Assembly: GCF_029318685.1 (NCBI RefSeq)
Contig: NZ_CP119677.1
Coordinates: forward strand, 1,846,001-1,910,000
Direction of reading: 5' to 3'
Source of the DNA: Ruminiclostridium papyrosolvens DSM 2782
GTDB lineage: Bacteria; Bacillota; Clostridia; Acetivibrionales; DSM-1351
Length of the DNA: 64,000 nucleotides
Shown here: piece after piece, positions 1 through 9,261 of the stretch
Position numbering within the stretch: the stretch's first letter is position 1
Layout: the number at the start of each line of letters is the position of its first letter
Made by a program: the position numbers and the translations under genes
Notes under the pieces: model-generated
The model's database searches: none
What the model saw: only the letters and a program-made list of their open reading frames with translations
Told to the model about the DNA's origin: nothing

Positions 1-69
1 ATTATTGTAAAATAATGTACATTAAGGGACATTTGCGGTATGGGACAAAGGAAAAAAGATAATGTTAAG

Positions 70-140
70 GGCAAACTTGCTGAAAAGCAAGGACGCAAAG
101 CTACGAGTCTAAAGCGTAATGCCAGGATGGTCGGGTTGCC
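70..140 (+). promoter_or_regulatory. cyclic-di-GMP-I (GEMM-I) riboswitch aptamer
   Basis: The stretch reads like the GEMM-I consensus. P1 can pair GGCAA (70-74) with TTGCC (136-140). The next helix is CTTGCT/AGCAAG (76-81, 86-91) capped by a GAAA tetraloop, followed by the characteristic GGACGCAAAGC block (91-101), a CTAAAG segment and a second arm with CCAGGATGG. GEMM-I aptamers bind cyclic di-GMP and typically control motility, adhesion and exoprotein genes. It sits directly before an intrinsic terminator and a secreted-protein gene, so control by premature termination is inferred. Confidence 0.9.
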
Positions 141-152
141 AAAAAGGCTAAT

Positions 153-186
153 AAACCGTGGCACTCGTTGCTGCGGTTTTTATTTT
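153..186 (+). terminator. Riboswitch expression platform: intrinsic terminator
   Basis: AAACCG (153-158) pairs with CGGTTT (173-178), the stem continues through TGGCA/TTGCTG with wobble pairs, and a T-rich run follows. GGCA (160-163) could alternatively pair with TGCC (137-140) in the 3' strand of P1. If so, ligand-stabilised P1 would leave the terminator free to form (an OFF switch). The switching direction is inference. Confidence 0.75.
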
Positions 187-213
187 ACAGAAAAACAAAG
201 GAGAGTGGTATAA

Positions 214-1356
214 ATGAAAAAGAAGATTATGAGAGGGATTCTTGCTTTAATCATGGTTTGTGCGGTGGTGTTTACCGCAGCAAATGCAACTAATGTAAGT
301 GCTGCAAGTGAAGATACGCCGACTGCCAAGTACACTAACTGGGCATTCAATGATGATTTTACCAAGGTGACAATTGACGGTAAAGTATATAATAATTGTG
401 TTGTCTTGACGAGATCGGGAACGGAATTAAGTGTCGTAAATTTATGGGCTTCATACTTAACCAACCCATATAGTCAATTGGATATGACACCAGATGAATT
501 TGCGTTTGGAAGTGACGCAGGTTCTCTTCAAAATGAATTGGGATCTCTTATGACTGGAAGTGAATCAAAATATCCGTATGGATTTGAGTTGATAGCTATC
601 AATTGGATTCCTTGGCAAGAGACAGAATATAAAGATAAATTTATTGAAAAATTCAAGATGTTTTATGATCCGTATCACAAAGATGTTTTTAAGAGCGAAG
701 ACGTTATGATTTCTTATCTTGAAGATAAAAGCAACAATGGTCTTGCTTTAGGTATTCTTAAAGAAAAACTTACAAAAGAGCAGGCGGCTGAAAAGTATGA
801 TTTATTAAAAATGAAGGTTACGATTCAAGAAAACGAAATTTTAAAGACTTCTGATGAATACTTGGCAGTCAGTGGCGGTGGTAAACCATGGTTCGGAAAT
901 GAGCTTTCATTTGACAATATCAGCGACATCAAGGCTAAAATGGCCTCCAATGCCAAAGTTTCTACTAAAACGACGGTTGTTCTTCATCTGAATGACCCGA
1001 CAATGTCTGTGACAAAAGGTTCTGAAACCAAGCTTGTGACGCTTGAAGCGGCCCCCGTTGCCCCGAACGGAACAACACTGGTTCCTATCAGAGCCATTAC
1101 TGAAGCTTTTGGTTCCAAGGTGGATTGGCTTGGGGAAACCAAGGAGGTTGTCATTACCAAGGGCAACACGACTATTAAACTCAAAATAGGCTCCAAAACA
1201 GCATATGTCAACGGACAAGCCGTCCAGATGCTTGAGGAAGCCCAGACTATAAACAGCAAAACGGCCGTCCCATTAAGGTTTGTGAGTGAGAACATGGGGT
1301 ACAAGGTTGAGTGGGAAGGCTCCACTCAAAAGATTACAATGACAGAACAAAGATGA
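214..1356 (+). CDS. Secreted protein with copper-amine-oxidase-N-like (stalk) domain, riboswitch-controlled
   Basis: 380 residues. An N-terminal signal peptide (about residues 1-31: basic start, hydrophobic core, ending near SAA) indicates export. The central 230 residues are not recognised. Residues about 270-378 match the copper amine oxidase N-terminal-like domain common in clostridial surface proteins, with the VPIRAITEAFG and VPLRFVSENMGYKVEW motifs and a terminal beta strand. This domain is an extracellular module, not an amine oxidase catalytic core. An AAAGGAGAG ribosome site lies 9 bases before the ATG. The gene is directly downstream of a c-di-GMP riboswitch and upstream of a giant PKD protein, suggesting a role in adhesion, biofilm or surface assembly (inference). 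Confidence 0.85.
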   Translation: MKKKIMRGILALIMVCAVVFTAANATNVSAASEDTPTAKYTNWAFNDDFTKVTIDGKVYNNCVVLTRSGTELSVVNLWASYLTNPYSQLDMTPDEFAFGSDAGSLQNELGSLMTGSESKYPYGFELIAINWIPWQETEYKDKFIEKFKMFYDPYHKDVFKSEDVMISYLEDKSNNGLALGILKEKLTKEQAAEKYDLLKMKVTIQENEILKTSDEYLAVSGGGKPWFGNELSFDNISDIKAKMASNAKVSTKTTVVLHLNDPTMSVTKGSETKLVTLEAAPVAPNGTTLVPIRAITEAFGSKVDWLGETKEVVITKGNTTIKLKIGSKTAYVNGQAVQMLEEAQTINSKTAVPLRFVSENMGYKVEWEGSTQKITMTEQR

Positions 1357-1443
1357 AACTATTTCTAATATGAGTAAAACTTGATTTTCAGATAATGAAC
1401 ATAATACAATAGTAGTGTCAGGTTAATGCTGCTTTTTATTTTT

Positions 1444-1490
1444 AAAGGAATCTTGCACGGATTAAGAAATGCCCGTGCAGGATTCTTTTT
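1444..1490 (+). terminator. Intrinsic terminator between the two secreted-protein genes
   Basis: A long stem pairs the GAATC..TGCACGG arm (about 1448-1460) with CCGTGCAGGATTC (about 1473-1485), followed by a T run and then AT-rich sequence. It lies 27 bases before the next start codon, so it should limit read-through from the riboswitch-controlled gene into the PKD gene. Confidence 0.8.
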
Positions 1491-1516
1491 AAATTTTTAA
1501 AAAAATAGGAGGTGGC

Positions 1517-4500
1517 ATGATGAAAAAAATGAATAAAATCTTAAGCAGTGTTCTGGTTTTGTGTCTTTGCTTTAACATTATAATTCCAATAACCTCGAAT
1601 GAGAACTCTACGATACCGTTTTCGTCCGAAAAGGTGTATGCGATTTCAGAGTCCGATTCAAACTATTGGAAGTATGGTGGGGCAGGATGGACTCTGACCT
1701 CTCCTCTTTGGAAAGACAAGGACGGTGAAACAGACGGCCTTTGGACTTGGTATGTGGATGGTGTTAATAAAGGGACCATGTGGTGTATTGACGCTCCTGC
1801 TGGGGGCGGTGGATATAACACCATTGGCCCGAACGAACTATCCGCATGGGTTTCCGCATTTAACGGCGAATATTCCTATGTACAAAGCCGCATTTCATCG
1901 TCGGTATTTACCGTAAAGGGACCGAGAGATATTGGTACAAGATTCAATCGTTACTACACTCGTGACGTAGCTGCTCTTTGCGGTGCTACGGTTCCGAGCT
2001 GGGATAGTAAAACGAAAAGTGCCAAGGTTCTCACTACAAAGTCTCCTTTTGCGAATATAAATAAACCTTATTCCTTAAAGGCAGGAGCTACGGGGTCGTT
2101 TACGATCATCGGTAATGCGTTTGCAGGTTCTTCGCTTACGTACAATTTTGAGATCGACGGTACATCTGTTAGCAGCGGCTCTTCGGGAGTAAACCTTAAC
2201 AAAGTTGTAACCAAGTCTCTGACAGCAGGTACGCATACGTTGACCCTGGAATTGACTGATGCTTATCAGAGAACGACTACAAAAACAGACTCGATCACTG
2301 TTACAGCAGTGACAACCCCAACCACACCGCCAATTGGTGGTAACAACCCTCCGTCCGCCAAATTTTCAATGGCATCTTCAGCTGACACTGGAGATACAGT
2401 TAACGTGACAGATTCCTCCTCGGATTCCGATGGCACAATTGCGAGCCGTACCTGGACAGTCTCTCCGACTTCTGGCGTGACAAACAGTTTGAGTACCAGT
2501 GGAAGCGGAGGAACGCTGAAATTCAGTTCAACTGGTTCTTATGATGTTACACTGAAAGTCACGGACAATAAGGGAGCAACGGACTCAATGACAAGAACCA
2601 TAGTCATTGGTGAAGGATATACGCCGCCGCCACCACCGCCACCAGCACCTAAATATGAACCTATTGCCAGCTTCGGAATGACATCTGCTGCTGGTCAAGG
2701 GACATCAGTTTCGGTGTCAAACTGGTCTACGGACATTGACGGTACAATCGTATCTGCTGACTGGTCTGTTTCCCCTAACGGCGGAACACAAAAATCCCTT
2801 GGACTTAATGGTGGTACAATTACGTTCAACCAGACAGGCACTTTTACCGTTACTCTTACTGTAACGGATAATGATGGCTTGACGGGAACAACGTCAAAGC
2901 AAATCACCATTACGAACCAACCACCTGTCGCAAAGATGTATATCCCAGACAAAGTGGTTCAGGGTAACGACTTCACGATTTCAAGCGGATCTTACGATCC
3001 CGATGGAATCATTCAAAAGACTACTTGGACCGTTTCTCCAAACACAGGTTTGGTGGGAACACTCAACGGAACAAGTAATACCGTTTACTTCGATACAGAA
3101 GGTACGTATACCATTACGCTGACTGTCGAAGATAAATGGGGGTTATCTGCATCAGAAACAAAAACGATCACTGTTGAACCTGCTATTCCGAATGCAGCGT
3201 TCGACGCACTGGGGACCTACAAGCAGAATCGTAAAGTGACGTTGGATTCAACTTTCAGTAACTCTCCGAGCAGGTATCCGATTGATGTCTCCAAGACAGA
3301 ATGGGTTATCACTCCTCTTACAGCAGGTGTGACAGCCTCCGACATCAAGATTGATACAACCACCGCCCTTAACAAACGTGATATTTTGTTTAAGCAGCCT
3401 GGTGTCTACAACATCAAGTTGAGAGTTTGGAACGAAAAACATTGTTCCGAATGGGTGGAAAAGCAGATTACCATCGGTAAGGATGAAAAGCCTGTTGCCA
3501 ATTTCTTTATCACATCTATTGTGAACAGAGATCCAAATAACGGCAATATCGCAACTATTCCTCTGACAGACATGTCTTATTCGACAGATGGTGACTCGAT
3601 TGTTCAGAGAATCTGGAAGTACAAGTTCGACAGCAACAATGATGGCAGCTTCGGTGACGAAACCTGGGTCACTATTGACTCTGAAAACAAATCGAGCCTT
3701 TCCCTCCAGGTTACGAAGGTAGGTAACTATCTGGTTGAACTTGAAGTTGTTGAAGAATTTGCAGAGCCGACTATCGCAGCTTTTGTTACGGCTGCTGATA
3801 GACAAAGGGCCGATACTTCTTTGAATCCAATTGACAGCAAGAAGTCAAATGTAGCAAACATTAACCCGTTTGTTGACTTCGATGTTTCGGCAAAGAAAAA
3901 GGTGGATATTGTATTCACCGTTGGTCAAGCAGATGCTTCAAAAGTAGCGGATTTGAGCAGCAAGATTGCGAGCTATGTCACAAGTAAACTTGCGGCTAAT
4001 AACATTGACGTGAAAATCTCTACCATTGAAACTGCTGGAATGGACGTACAAAACTCTTTCTCGTGGATTAACAACGTCCACAGCGGAATCGGGTCTATCT
4101 CCTTCCAGAATGGCGGCTCTACCGTCTATATGAATGGTAACACCAGTAACGCTGGTTACAACAGCATCTACACCAACAGCCAGGACCCCAACACAAACAA
4201 ACAGGTGTTGAGCTTCTCCTACAGTCTGAACTACGGAGATAGTTTCGATGCCGCAGGTGTTCTTTTGAACACAAATCTCGATACCGTCGGTAATATGAAC
4301 GGTTATGCTCTTATGTTCCCACGAAGTGGTACTGCCGAACTTTACAGAATCACAAACTGGTCAAACAGTGCATATGAGGAAATCTATGGCGGCAACTACA
4401 CTGGTCAGAAAACTCTTGTTGGAACGATTCCAATGGGTAGCTCTGGTTCGTATATCATCGAAACAACCAAGACCCAAATGACGGTCAAGTACAGCAATGG

Positions 4501-6922
4501 TTCAGTAATTAAAACAATCGATCTTCCGACACACTATGGTTGGGGCTTCGGTTTTTGTTCTGACCACTATAGCCATGGGTGTGATCAGATAGGTCAGTTC
4601 TCATTGTCTGGTATTAGTATGCATGTCACAAAGGGTAAAACTCTTGATGAAGTTCTGAAAGAGCCAAGTTGGAGAGATGGAGCAAGCCACTTCCTGGTAA
4701 ACATCAATGATGTTCAGCTTGGGGAGTTAAATGATCCTGATAAGGTAGCAGTGCTTCTGACAAAGATGGCATCTGACAGCCTTGACTTCGACGTTCTTGG
4801 AACCTCGGCCAACCAGTCACAAGTTCAGACATTCATCGCCAAAAATTCTGGAAACGGTGTCTTCTATGACAATACGAACATGAACACGGCAATGGATAAC
4901 CTCGGCACATATATTTTGAATAAAGTATTGGCGGCAGCCAAGAACAATATCAAGTATGTGTTGCTGGGTGAGGAAGTTGAGTATTCGTTATATACTAACG
5001 ACTATGAAAACGACCCTGAATACGCAAGACGCTGGATTTATCAGCACGATGCGGACTATTTCCAAAATGGCCTTGGAGTAGCGGCCTATAACAACACCTA
5101 CCTGGCTACGCCAGTAACGACGTTTGACAAGGTCGGTGCGTTCGTCGCACAGTTCCAAATCAGAGATAACCCTGTCGGAACAGACAATCGCTTCGATGAG
5201 TACAGATTATGGTCAGGTATGCCGCTCAACGGTATGACTATCTATGTACACCGTAAGCCTATTGCCAAATTCACTATATCGGCAGTCCCGAACGCTTCAA
5301 CTGGACAGTTTGATGTTTCTTACACGGAATCGTCCTATGACCTTGACCATCAATACGATGCGGGCAAGGGAATTATGACGAAGGAATGGAAATGGAAGAA
5401 TACCAATGATTCTTCTTGGACATATGGACCTCCTCCTTCATCCCTTCCACCGAACAATAACTATATTGTTCAGCTGCGTGTTAGAGACATAGACGGACCA
5501 GAAGGCGTGGGTGCATGGAGTGATCCAGAAGTTCAGTACGTTACCACAAAGAACCTGAACATCGCACCTATCGCTTTGTTTGAAGTTTCGCCAAATCCGC
5601 TGCCACTTGGAAAAGCCGTGACATTTACGGATAACTCTTACGACCCGAACGGTGATGCCATCGCCACAAGAAGCTGGGTGGTTGAAAAGAACAACCTGAC
5701 GATTTATTCGTCTACAGTTGCTCCTACGACAGCTAACTTTACTTCCTGGGGCATTGGAGATTACAAAATCACCCTCAAGGTTTATGATACTCCGAAAGCA
5801 GGAAGCGGTCTTCCGATGTGGTCAGAACCTTACAGCCAGACTCTCTTGGTTGTAGCGGCTAACCAGAAGCCAGTTGCAGCATTCTCTGTCAGCCCGAACC
5901 CTGTTCCGCTGGATTATAACGTGACCTATACGGACACATCCAGTGACCCTGACGGCGATCCGCTCGTTCTTCGTGAATGGCGTTGGAAGTACACGACGGA
6001 TGCAACCTGGACCAATGGTTCTACGCCTCCGACGAATTTCACAGGCTACCATACAGGTGTCCTCCAGATTCAGTTGAGAGTCAAAGACCAGCCAGTTCTT
6101 CCGCAACAGGATGCATTGTATTCCGATTGGACAGAGCGTCAGCTCACTCTGATCGAAGGCAACAAGAAGCCGATTGCACAGTTCACCGTGACTCCGAACC
6201 CTGCTCCTGCAGATGAACCTGTCGTTTACAACGACACATCCTATGACCCTGAAGGCAAAGCAATTACCAACAGGACGTGGACAGTAAAATGCAACGAGAC
6301 AGGTCAGACCTACCAGTTCGATAATGTAACTCCTCCGACAGTCTTCGAGACAACAGGATGGGGAGCAAATGCGGACGGTGTCGGAACGTACACCATCACC
6401 CTCAAGGTAAAGGATACGTCCCCGAACGGTTTATCACCAGCTCTTTGGTCCGACGTGGCAACTCAAACCCTTGTGGTAGAGGATGCATTGAGAATCACGG
6501 GCCTCAAGATGACAAATATCGTCAATGGTCCCGCAGGGACAGTGGTTCCAATCACTTATCCTGTGGCTCTTCCAACCAGTATTAAGGCAGGTTACAAAAT
6601 GACCTTTGTTCTTAATACGAACGGCGGAGATACGGCGGCCATCAAGATGTTCGCAAACGGTCAGAGACTGACGGTCTACACGGATTCTGGTTCAACGCAA
6701 CAGATCAATGTAGCAACGACCAGAAAGAACTCGGTATCGACATTCACCTTCTGGGTGGATAAGGATTTGCCTGTCGGAACAGTTCTGGACATGAAGATCG
6801 AACTGACAAAAACGAAGCTGGACGGTACAACGAAAACTCTGGTTGATTCCGCTCTTGGAAACCAGTTCGGGGTAATCGTTGGATCATCCAAACAAGACAG
6901 TAGCATTAACCTGACGAATTAA
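1517..6922 (+). CDS. Giant secreted PKD-repeat protein with split vWA-like and LamG-like regions
   Basis: 1801 residues, or 1800 if the second ATG (1520) is used; that start has the better spacing from AGGAGGTGG. A signal peptide covers about residues 1-43. Residues 50-190 form a Trp-rich domain I do not recognise. PKD-type beta-sandwich repeats (SxDxDG, W.V.P..G and G.Y.VTL.V.D motifs) occupy about 280-750 and 1246-1655, with a proline linker near 372. At about 792 a vWA-like strand (KVDIVFTVG) begins. It appears interrupted by a LamG-like beta-rich region (about 856-1034) and resumes at about 1054-1135. The C-terminal 145 residues form another beta domain. No LPxTG or transmembrane anchor is visible. 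Likely a surface or matrix adhesin; ligand unknown. Confidence 0.85.
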   Translation: MMKKMNKILSSVLVLCLCFNIIIPITSNENSTIPFSSEKVYAISESDSNYWKYGGAGWTLTSPLWKDKDGETDGLWTWYVDGVNKGTMWCIDAPAGGGGYNTIGPNELSAWVSAFNGEYSYVQSRISSSVFTVKGPRDIGTRFNRYYTRDVAALCGATVPSWDSKTKSAKVLTTKSPFANINKPYSLKAGATGSFTIIGNAFAGSSLTYNFEIDGTSVSSGSSGVNLNKVVTKSLTAGTHTLTLELTDAYQRTTTKTDSITVTAVTTPTTPPIGGNNPPSAKFSMASSADTGDTVNVTDSSSDSDGTIASRTWTVSPTSGVTNSLSTSGSGGTLKFSSTGSYDVTLKVTDNKGATDSMTRTIVIGEGYTPPPPPPPAPKYEPIASFGMTSAAGQGTSVSVSNWSTDIDGTIVSADWSVSPNGGTQKSLGLNGGTITFNQTGTFTVTLTVTDNDGLTGTTSKQITITNQPPVAKMYIPDKVVQGNDFTISSGSYDPDGIIQKTTWTVSPNTGLVGTLNGTSNTVYFDTEGTYTITLTVEDKWGLSASETKTITVEPAIPNAAFDALGTYKQNRKVTLDSTFSNSPSRYPIDVSKTEWVITPLTAGVTASDIKIDTTTALNKRDILFKQPGVYNIKLRVWNEKHCSEWVEKQITIGKDEKPVANFFITSIVNRDPNNGNIATIPLTDMSYSTDGDSIVQRIWKYKFDSNNDGSFGDETWVTIDSENKSSLSLQVTKVGNYLVELEVVEEFAEPTIAAFVTAADRQRADTSLNPIDSKKSNVANINPFVDFDVSAKKKVDIVFTVGQADASKVADLSSKIASYVTSKLAANNIDVKISTIETAGMDVQNSFSWINNVHSGIGSISFQNGGSTVYMNGNTSNAGYNSIYTNSQDPNTNKQVLSFSYSLNYGDSFDAAGVLLNTNLDTVGNMNGYALMFPRSGTAELYRITNWSNSAYEEIYGGNYTGQKTLVGTIPMGSSGSYIIETTKTQMTVKYSNGSVIKTIDLPTHYGWGFGFCSDHYSHGCDQIGQFSLSGISMHVTKGKTLDEVLKEPSWRDGASHFLVNINDVQLGELNDPDKVAVLLTKMASDSLDFDVLGTSANQSQVQTFIAKNSGNGVFYDNTNMNTAMDNLGTYILNKVLAAAKNNIKYVLLGEEVEYSLYTNDYENDPEYARRWIYQHDADYFQNGLGVAAYNNTYLATPVTTFDKVGAFVAQFQIRDNPVGTDNRFDEYRLWSGMPLNGMTIYVHRKPIAKFTISAVPNASTGQFDVSYTESSYDLDHQYDAGKGIMTKEWKWKNTNDSSWTYGPPPSSLPPNNNYIVQLRVRDIDGPEGVGAWSDPEVQYVTTKNLNIAPIALFEVSPNPLPLGKAVTFTDNSYDPNGDAIATRSWVVEKNNLTIYSSTVAPTTANFTSWGIGDYKITLKVYDTPKAGSGLPMWSEPYSQTLLVVAANQKPVAAFSVSPNPVPLDYNVTYTDTSSDPDGDPLVLREWRWKYTTDATWTNGSTPPTNFTGYHTGVLQIQLRVKDQPVLPQQDALYSDWTERQLTLIEGNKKPIAQFTVTPNPAPADEPVVYNDTSYDPEGKAITNRTWTVKCNETGQTYQFDNVTPPTVFETTGWGANADGVGTYTITLKVKDTSPNGLSPALWSDVATQTLVVEDALRITGLKMTNIVNGPAGTVVPITYPVALPTSIKAGYKMTFVLNTNGGDTAAIKMFANGQRLTVYTDSGSTQQINVATTRKNSVSTFTFWVDKDLPVGTVLDMKIELTKTKLDGTTKTLVDSALGNQFGVIVGSSKQDSSINLTN

Positions 6923-6947
6923 TGCAGGAAAAGGGGTAGGGATAAAA

Positions 6948-6988
6948 GGATAAGGGAGACCTTGGACTTAAATCCTTATCCCTTTTTT
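6948..6988 (+). terminator. Intrinsic terminator after the PKD gene
   Basis: GGATAAGG (6948-6955) pairs with CCTTATCC (6974-6981), followed by a C and six Ts. It lies 26 bases after the stop codon of the PKD protein gene. Confidence 0.75.
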
Positions 6989-7040
6989 ATACTTTCAAAA
7001 TCAAAAGGTTTATTGCCAACCTTTCTAAAGAGTGACTCTT

Positions 7041-7199
7041 CTATCTTCTAAAAAGCCATACCCAGATATTTGCTTCTTTTCGTTTGCAGCGGGGGAGAGA
7101 ATTTTTCCCATTATGGTACGCAATGCATTCTTGGCAGCGACCATGCCTTATGCACTTTATCTTTTTGCAACTGCAAACTTCACTCCCATTTTCCAGCAT
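7041..7199 (-). CDS. Small cysteine-rich conserved protein
   Basis: 52 residues from the ATG at 7199. This start is preceded by GGAGGT with a 6-base spacer, better than the upstream in-frame ATG at 7226. The core carries CSCKK, KCIRHGRCQEC and an LPRCKRK tail, a Cys/His pattern typical of a small metal-binding conserved family in clostridia whose function is not known to me. Probably cytoplasmic, since no signal or membrane segment is visible. It stands alone on the minus strand between the PKD gene and the SUFU gene. Confidence 0.7.
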   Translation of the reverse strand: MLENGSEVCSCKKIKCIRHGRCQECIAYHNGKNSLPRCKRKEANIWVWLFRR

Positions 7200-7261
7200 A
7201 CAAATACCTCCAGCCTTCATAGTCAAATGAAAATCAACGATAATTTTTTTGTGATTTTTGC

Positions 7262-7921
7262 TTATAAATAAGATTTTTCCCGTTTCATATCTGTAACCAA
7301 ATACGGATTCTCTTTCTTCATATTTTCAACAAGAACCCCTGCTTGAGCGTGATCCTCTTTCAGCACTTCCAGTTCTCGCTGTGTAATTCCAACCAATTGC
7401 ATGAATTCCACTCTACCGTGAACAGTATCAATTCCTTCGGATTCAGTATCATTTACTATAAATAAAGCTGTAATAGCAGATTCCACACCGATATGAAGAG
7501 ACGTACCATTTCCTGCAACAAATTGCATTGGTTCAAAAAATCTTTTCTTTGTATAGGTATAGCGAGCAAGATTAGATAGCATATTTATTGCCCACATACA
7601 GTCCTCATTTGAGTCTTCTTTCAATTTTATAGTCATTTCATACCCCCAACGGCTCCATTCACCACCAAAAGATTCTTCATCTGTGTAAAGTTCCGTCATT
7701 CCGTATGTCAATAGATGCTTGTAACCATTTGGAGATTGGTAAATACTATAACCATCCAGATATTCGTCCCCGCCGAAAATGGAACGTTTATGTAAATCTG
7801 TTCCATAATGTGCAGGTTTCTGATTTGGATAAAGCTTATCAAATACTTCATCAATGGCTTCCCAACCTGGTGCCCAATCTTCCTGTTCAGATGCACGCTT
7901 TTTATATTCTTCTAAAGTCAT
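7262..7921 (-). CDS. SUFU (suppressor of fused) domain protein
   Basis: 219 residues. The sequence fits the bacterial suppressor-of-fused family: an N-terminal W..ID..F..LYP....HYGT motif, then GYSIYQS...HLLTYGMTELY and a central GYEMTIKL strand. In bacteria SUFU proteins are often proposed as immunity proteins of polymorphic toxin systems, but no toxin gene is adjacent here, so the role stays open. The start is supported by GGAGG 9 bases upstream. It is a monocistronic-looking minus-strand gene followed by a GNAT gene in the same orientation. Confidence 0.85.
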   Translation of the reverse strand: MTLEEYKKRASEQEDWAPGWEAIDEVFDKLYPNQKPAHYGTDLHKRSIFGGDEYLDGYSIYQSPNGYKHLLTYGMTELYTDEESFGGEWSRWGYEMTIKLKEDSNEDCMWAINMLSNLARYTYTKKRFFEPMQFVAGNGTSLHIGVESAITALFIVNDTESEGIDTVHGRVEFMQLVGITQRELEVLKEDHAQAGVLVENMKKENPYLVTDMKREKSYL

Positions 7922-7984
7922 ATAATACTGCCTCCAGAAATTGTTGATAATTTCTTCATCATAAAAAACTGATACATGACATGT

Positions 7985-8491
7985 TTATAATAAGGGGTTA
8001 GTGTCCTTAACATTGCAGACATATAAAGCAGTATCATGCTTTTCAAAAAAAGTCTTCTCTTCCACACATATAAACCCTTCATTTTCATATACTGCCCTTA
8101 ATTTATTCCGATGCTGATTACAATTAAGGCGAATTGCATTAATACTATAACTACGGGCTAATTTTTTTGCAAAATTGATTAATTCTTTTGAAAATCCTTT
8201 TCCAGCAAATGCACGTTTAACAGCAACCTTATGCAAATATAAAGATTCGCCTTTTGGAATGTTAGGCCAATAAGTTGGGTCATAATCTGTTAAAGCCATA
8301 CAAGCAGTTGGTAATCCATTTTGATATGCAATAAAAAAGTTATTTATTTTGTAGAACTTTGATAAATTAGACCACTTCACATTTGACTCATTCCATTGGT
8401 TTTGCAGTCCACTTTTAGACATCCAGTTTACTGCATCCAATAATATTTCTTCAATGATTGGTATATCATATTCATCAGCTTGCTTAACCAT
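7985..8491 (-). CDS. GNAT-family N-acetyltransferase
   Basis: 168 residues from the ATG at 8491; an upstream GTG at 8533 would add 14 residues but has no ribosome site. GNAT features: an N-terminal beta strand with IPIIEEILLDAV, a central VAVKRAFAGKGFSKELI segment that is the acetyl-CoA pyrophosphate loop (R/Q-x-x-G-x-G/A pattern), then IRLNC...RAVYENEGFI. The substrate is unknown. It belongs to a run of unrelated small minus-strand genes rather than an obvious pathway operon. Confidence 0.85.
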   Translation of the reverse strand: MVKQADEYDIPIIEEILLDAVNWMSKSGLQNQWNESNVKWSNLSKFYKINNFFIAYQNGLPTACMALTDYDPTYWPNIPKGESLYLHKVAVKRAFAGKGFSKELINFAKKLARSYSINAIRLNCNQHRNKLRAVYENEGFICVEEKTFFEKHDTALYVCNVKDTNPLL

Positions 8492-8566
8492 AATATTAAC
8501 CCCGTTTTTTATAAAGTAATCTTTAGTTTGCACTTTAAAACAAGTGTATTGTACCGATATACAAAA

Positions 8567-8890
8567 TTATGGACAGGGAAATCCATTCGGAATGCTCTGA
8601 ATCTCATGCTGGAGTACAATTGGATCGGAAACCAACCCGAATTTCGAGTCTTCTGGGTATGTTACTGCTATTTGTGGTTTATCTCCTGCGAAAGCTTTTA
8701 TGGATTCCATGTCTTGCCAATACGATACCATGAAAAAATGTTCATATTCACTTTGAGTCTGACTATGTATGTATGCGGCAAGGTTCCCAGGGGTTGCCTT
8801 CGCCTCTGCAACACCTGTAACAAGTAGGTATTCCCGAAAGGCTTCTGCCTTTTTGATCGGTACGATTCCATGCCATGAACGTACTATCAT
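8567..8890 (-). CDS. Antibiotic biosynthesis monooxygenase (ABM)-like protein
   Basis: 107 residues with the ferredoxin-like ABM pattern: an N-terminal strand with SWHGIVP, a helix, then a central strand HFFMVSYWQDMESIKAFAG, which is the usual ABM core signature. Family members are small dimeric haem- or quinone-related monooxygenases or non-catalytic relatives; nothing here shows a substrate. An AAGGAAGG ribosome site precedes the ATG. Confidence 0.75.
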   Translation of the reverse strand: MIVRSWHGIVPIKKAEAFREYLLVTGVAEAKATPGNLAAYIHSQTQSEYEHFFMVSYWQDMESIKAFAGDKPQIAVTYPEDSKFGLVSDPIVLQHEIQSIPNGFPCP

Positions 8891-8927
8891 TTGCGACTTC
8901 CTTCCTTTACCTTATATTGTAATTAAA

Positions 8928-9119
8928 TTATAGCATATTAATGTCATTTGTTGGTTCAGCTTTTTTCATTTCTTCTGATTTTTCCATGTACCTGACAATA
9001 TATTTATCTATTTGCTGGCTCATCTCAAGAACTTTTATATGATCCATATTGTCTTTATCCAGCAAAATCATCTCATGCAACTTTTGCCGAAGCTCTTCAA
9101 TTTTTTCTTCCGTTTTCAA
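8928..9119 (-). CDS. Spo0E-like aspartyl-phosphate phosphatase
   Basis: 63 residues with the Spo0E hallmark: two helices and the motif SQQID (SQxxD) at about residues 34-38, matching the catalytic/binding motif of Spo0E family proteins that dephosphorylate Spo0A~P and so delay sporulation. The start is a TTG (9117-9119) preceded by AGGGGGT at a normal spacing. It lies 22 bases downstream of a tiny membrane-peptide gene on the same strand, probably in one transcript. Confidence 0.85.
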   Translation of the reverse strand: MKTEEKIEELRQKLHEMILLDKDNMDHIKVLEMSQQIDKYIVRYMEKSEEMKKAEPTNDINML

Positions 9120-9141
9120 AATGATACCCCCTGCCTTTATA

Positions 9142-9261
9142 TCAATGCTTCTTGCTAAATTTTTTGTCCCAAACCAGTAAGCCTACAGTAACTATTACAA
9201 GTAAAATAAAAACTATCCTGCCCTCTCTTGTCTGCATCAGTTCGTAGCCCATGCTTCCCAT
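9142..9261 (-). CDS. 39-residue single-pass membrane peptide upstream of the Spo0E-like gene
   Basis: The open frame starts with ATG at 9261, preceded by GGAGGGAA with about 7 bases of spacing, and ends at 9142. The peptide begins MGSMGYELMQTREGR, then has a hydrophobic stretch (IVFILLVIVTVGLLVW) and a basic tail KKFSKKH: a textbook short transmembrane peptide. It is 22 bases upstream of the Spo0E-like start in the same orientation, suggesting co-transcription. No known family is recognised. Confidence 0.65.
   Translation of the reverse strand: MGSMGYELMQTREGRIVFILLVIVTVGLLVWDKKFSKKH

Noticed and set aside
7032..7271. 79-residue plus-strand ORF opposite the Cys-rich protein
   Set aside because: The opposite frame has a clear conserved Cys pattern and a ribosome site; this one has neither.
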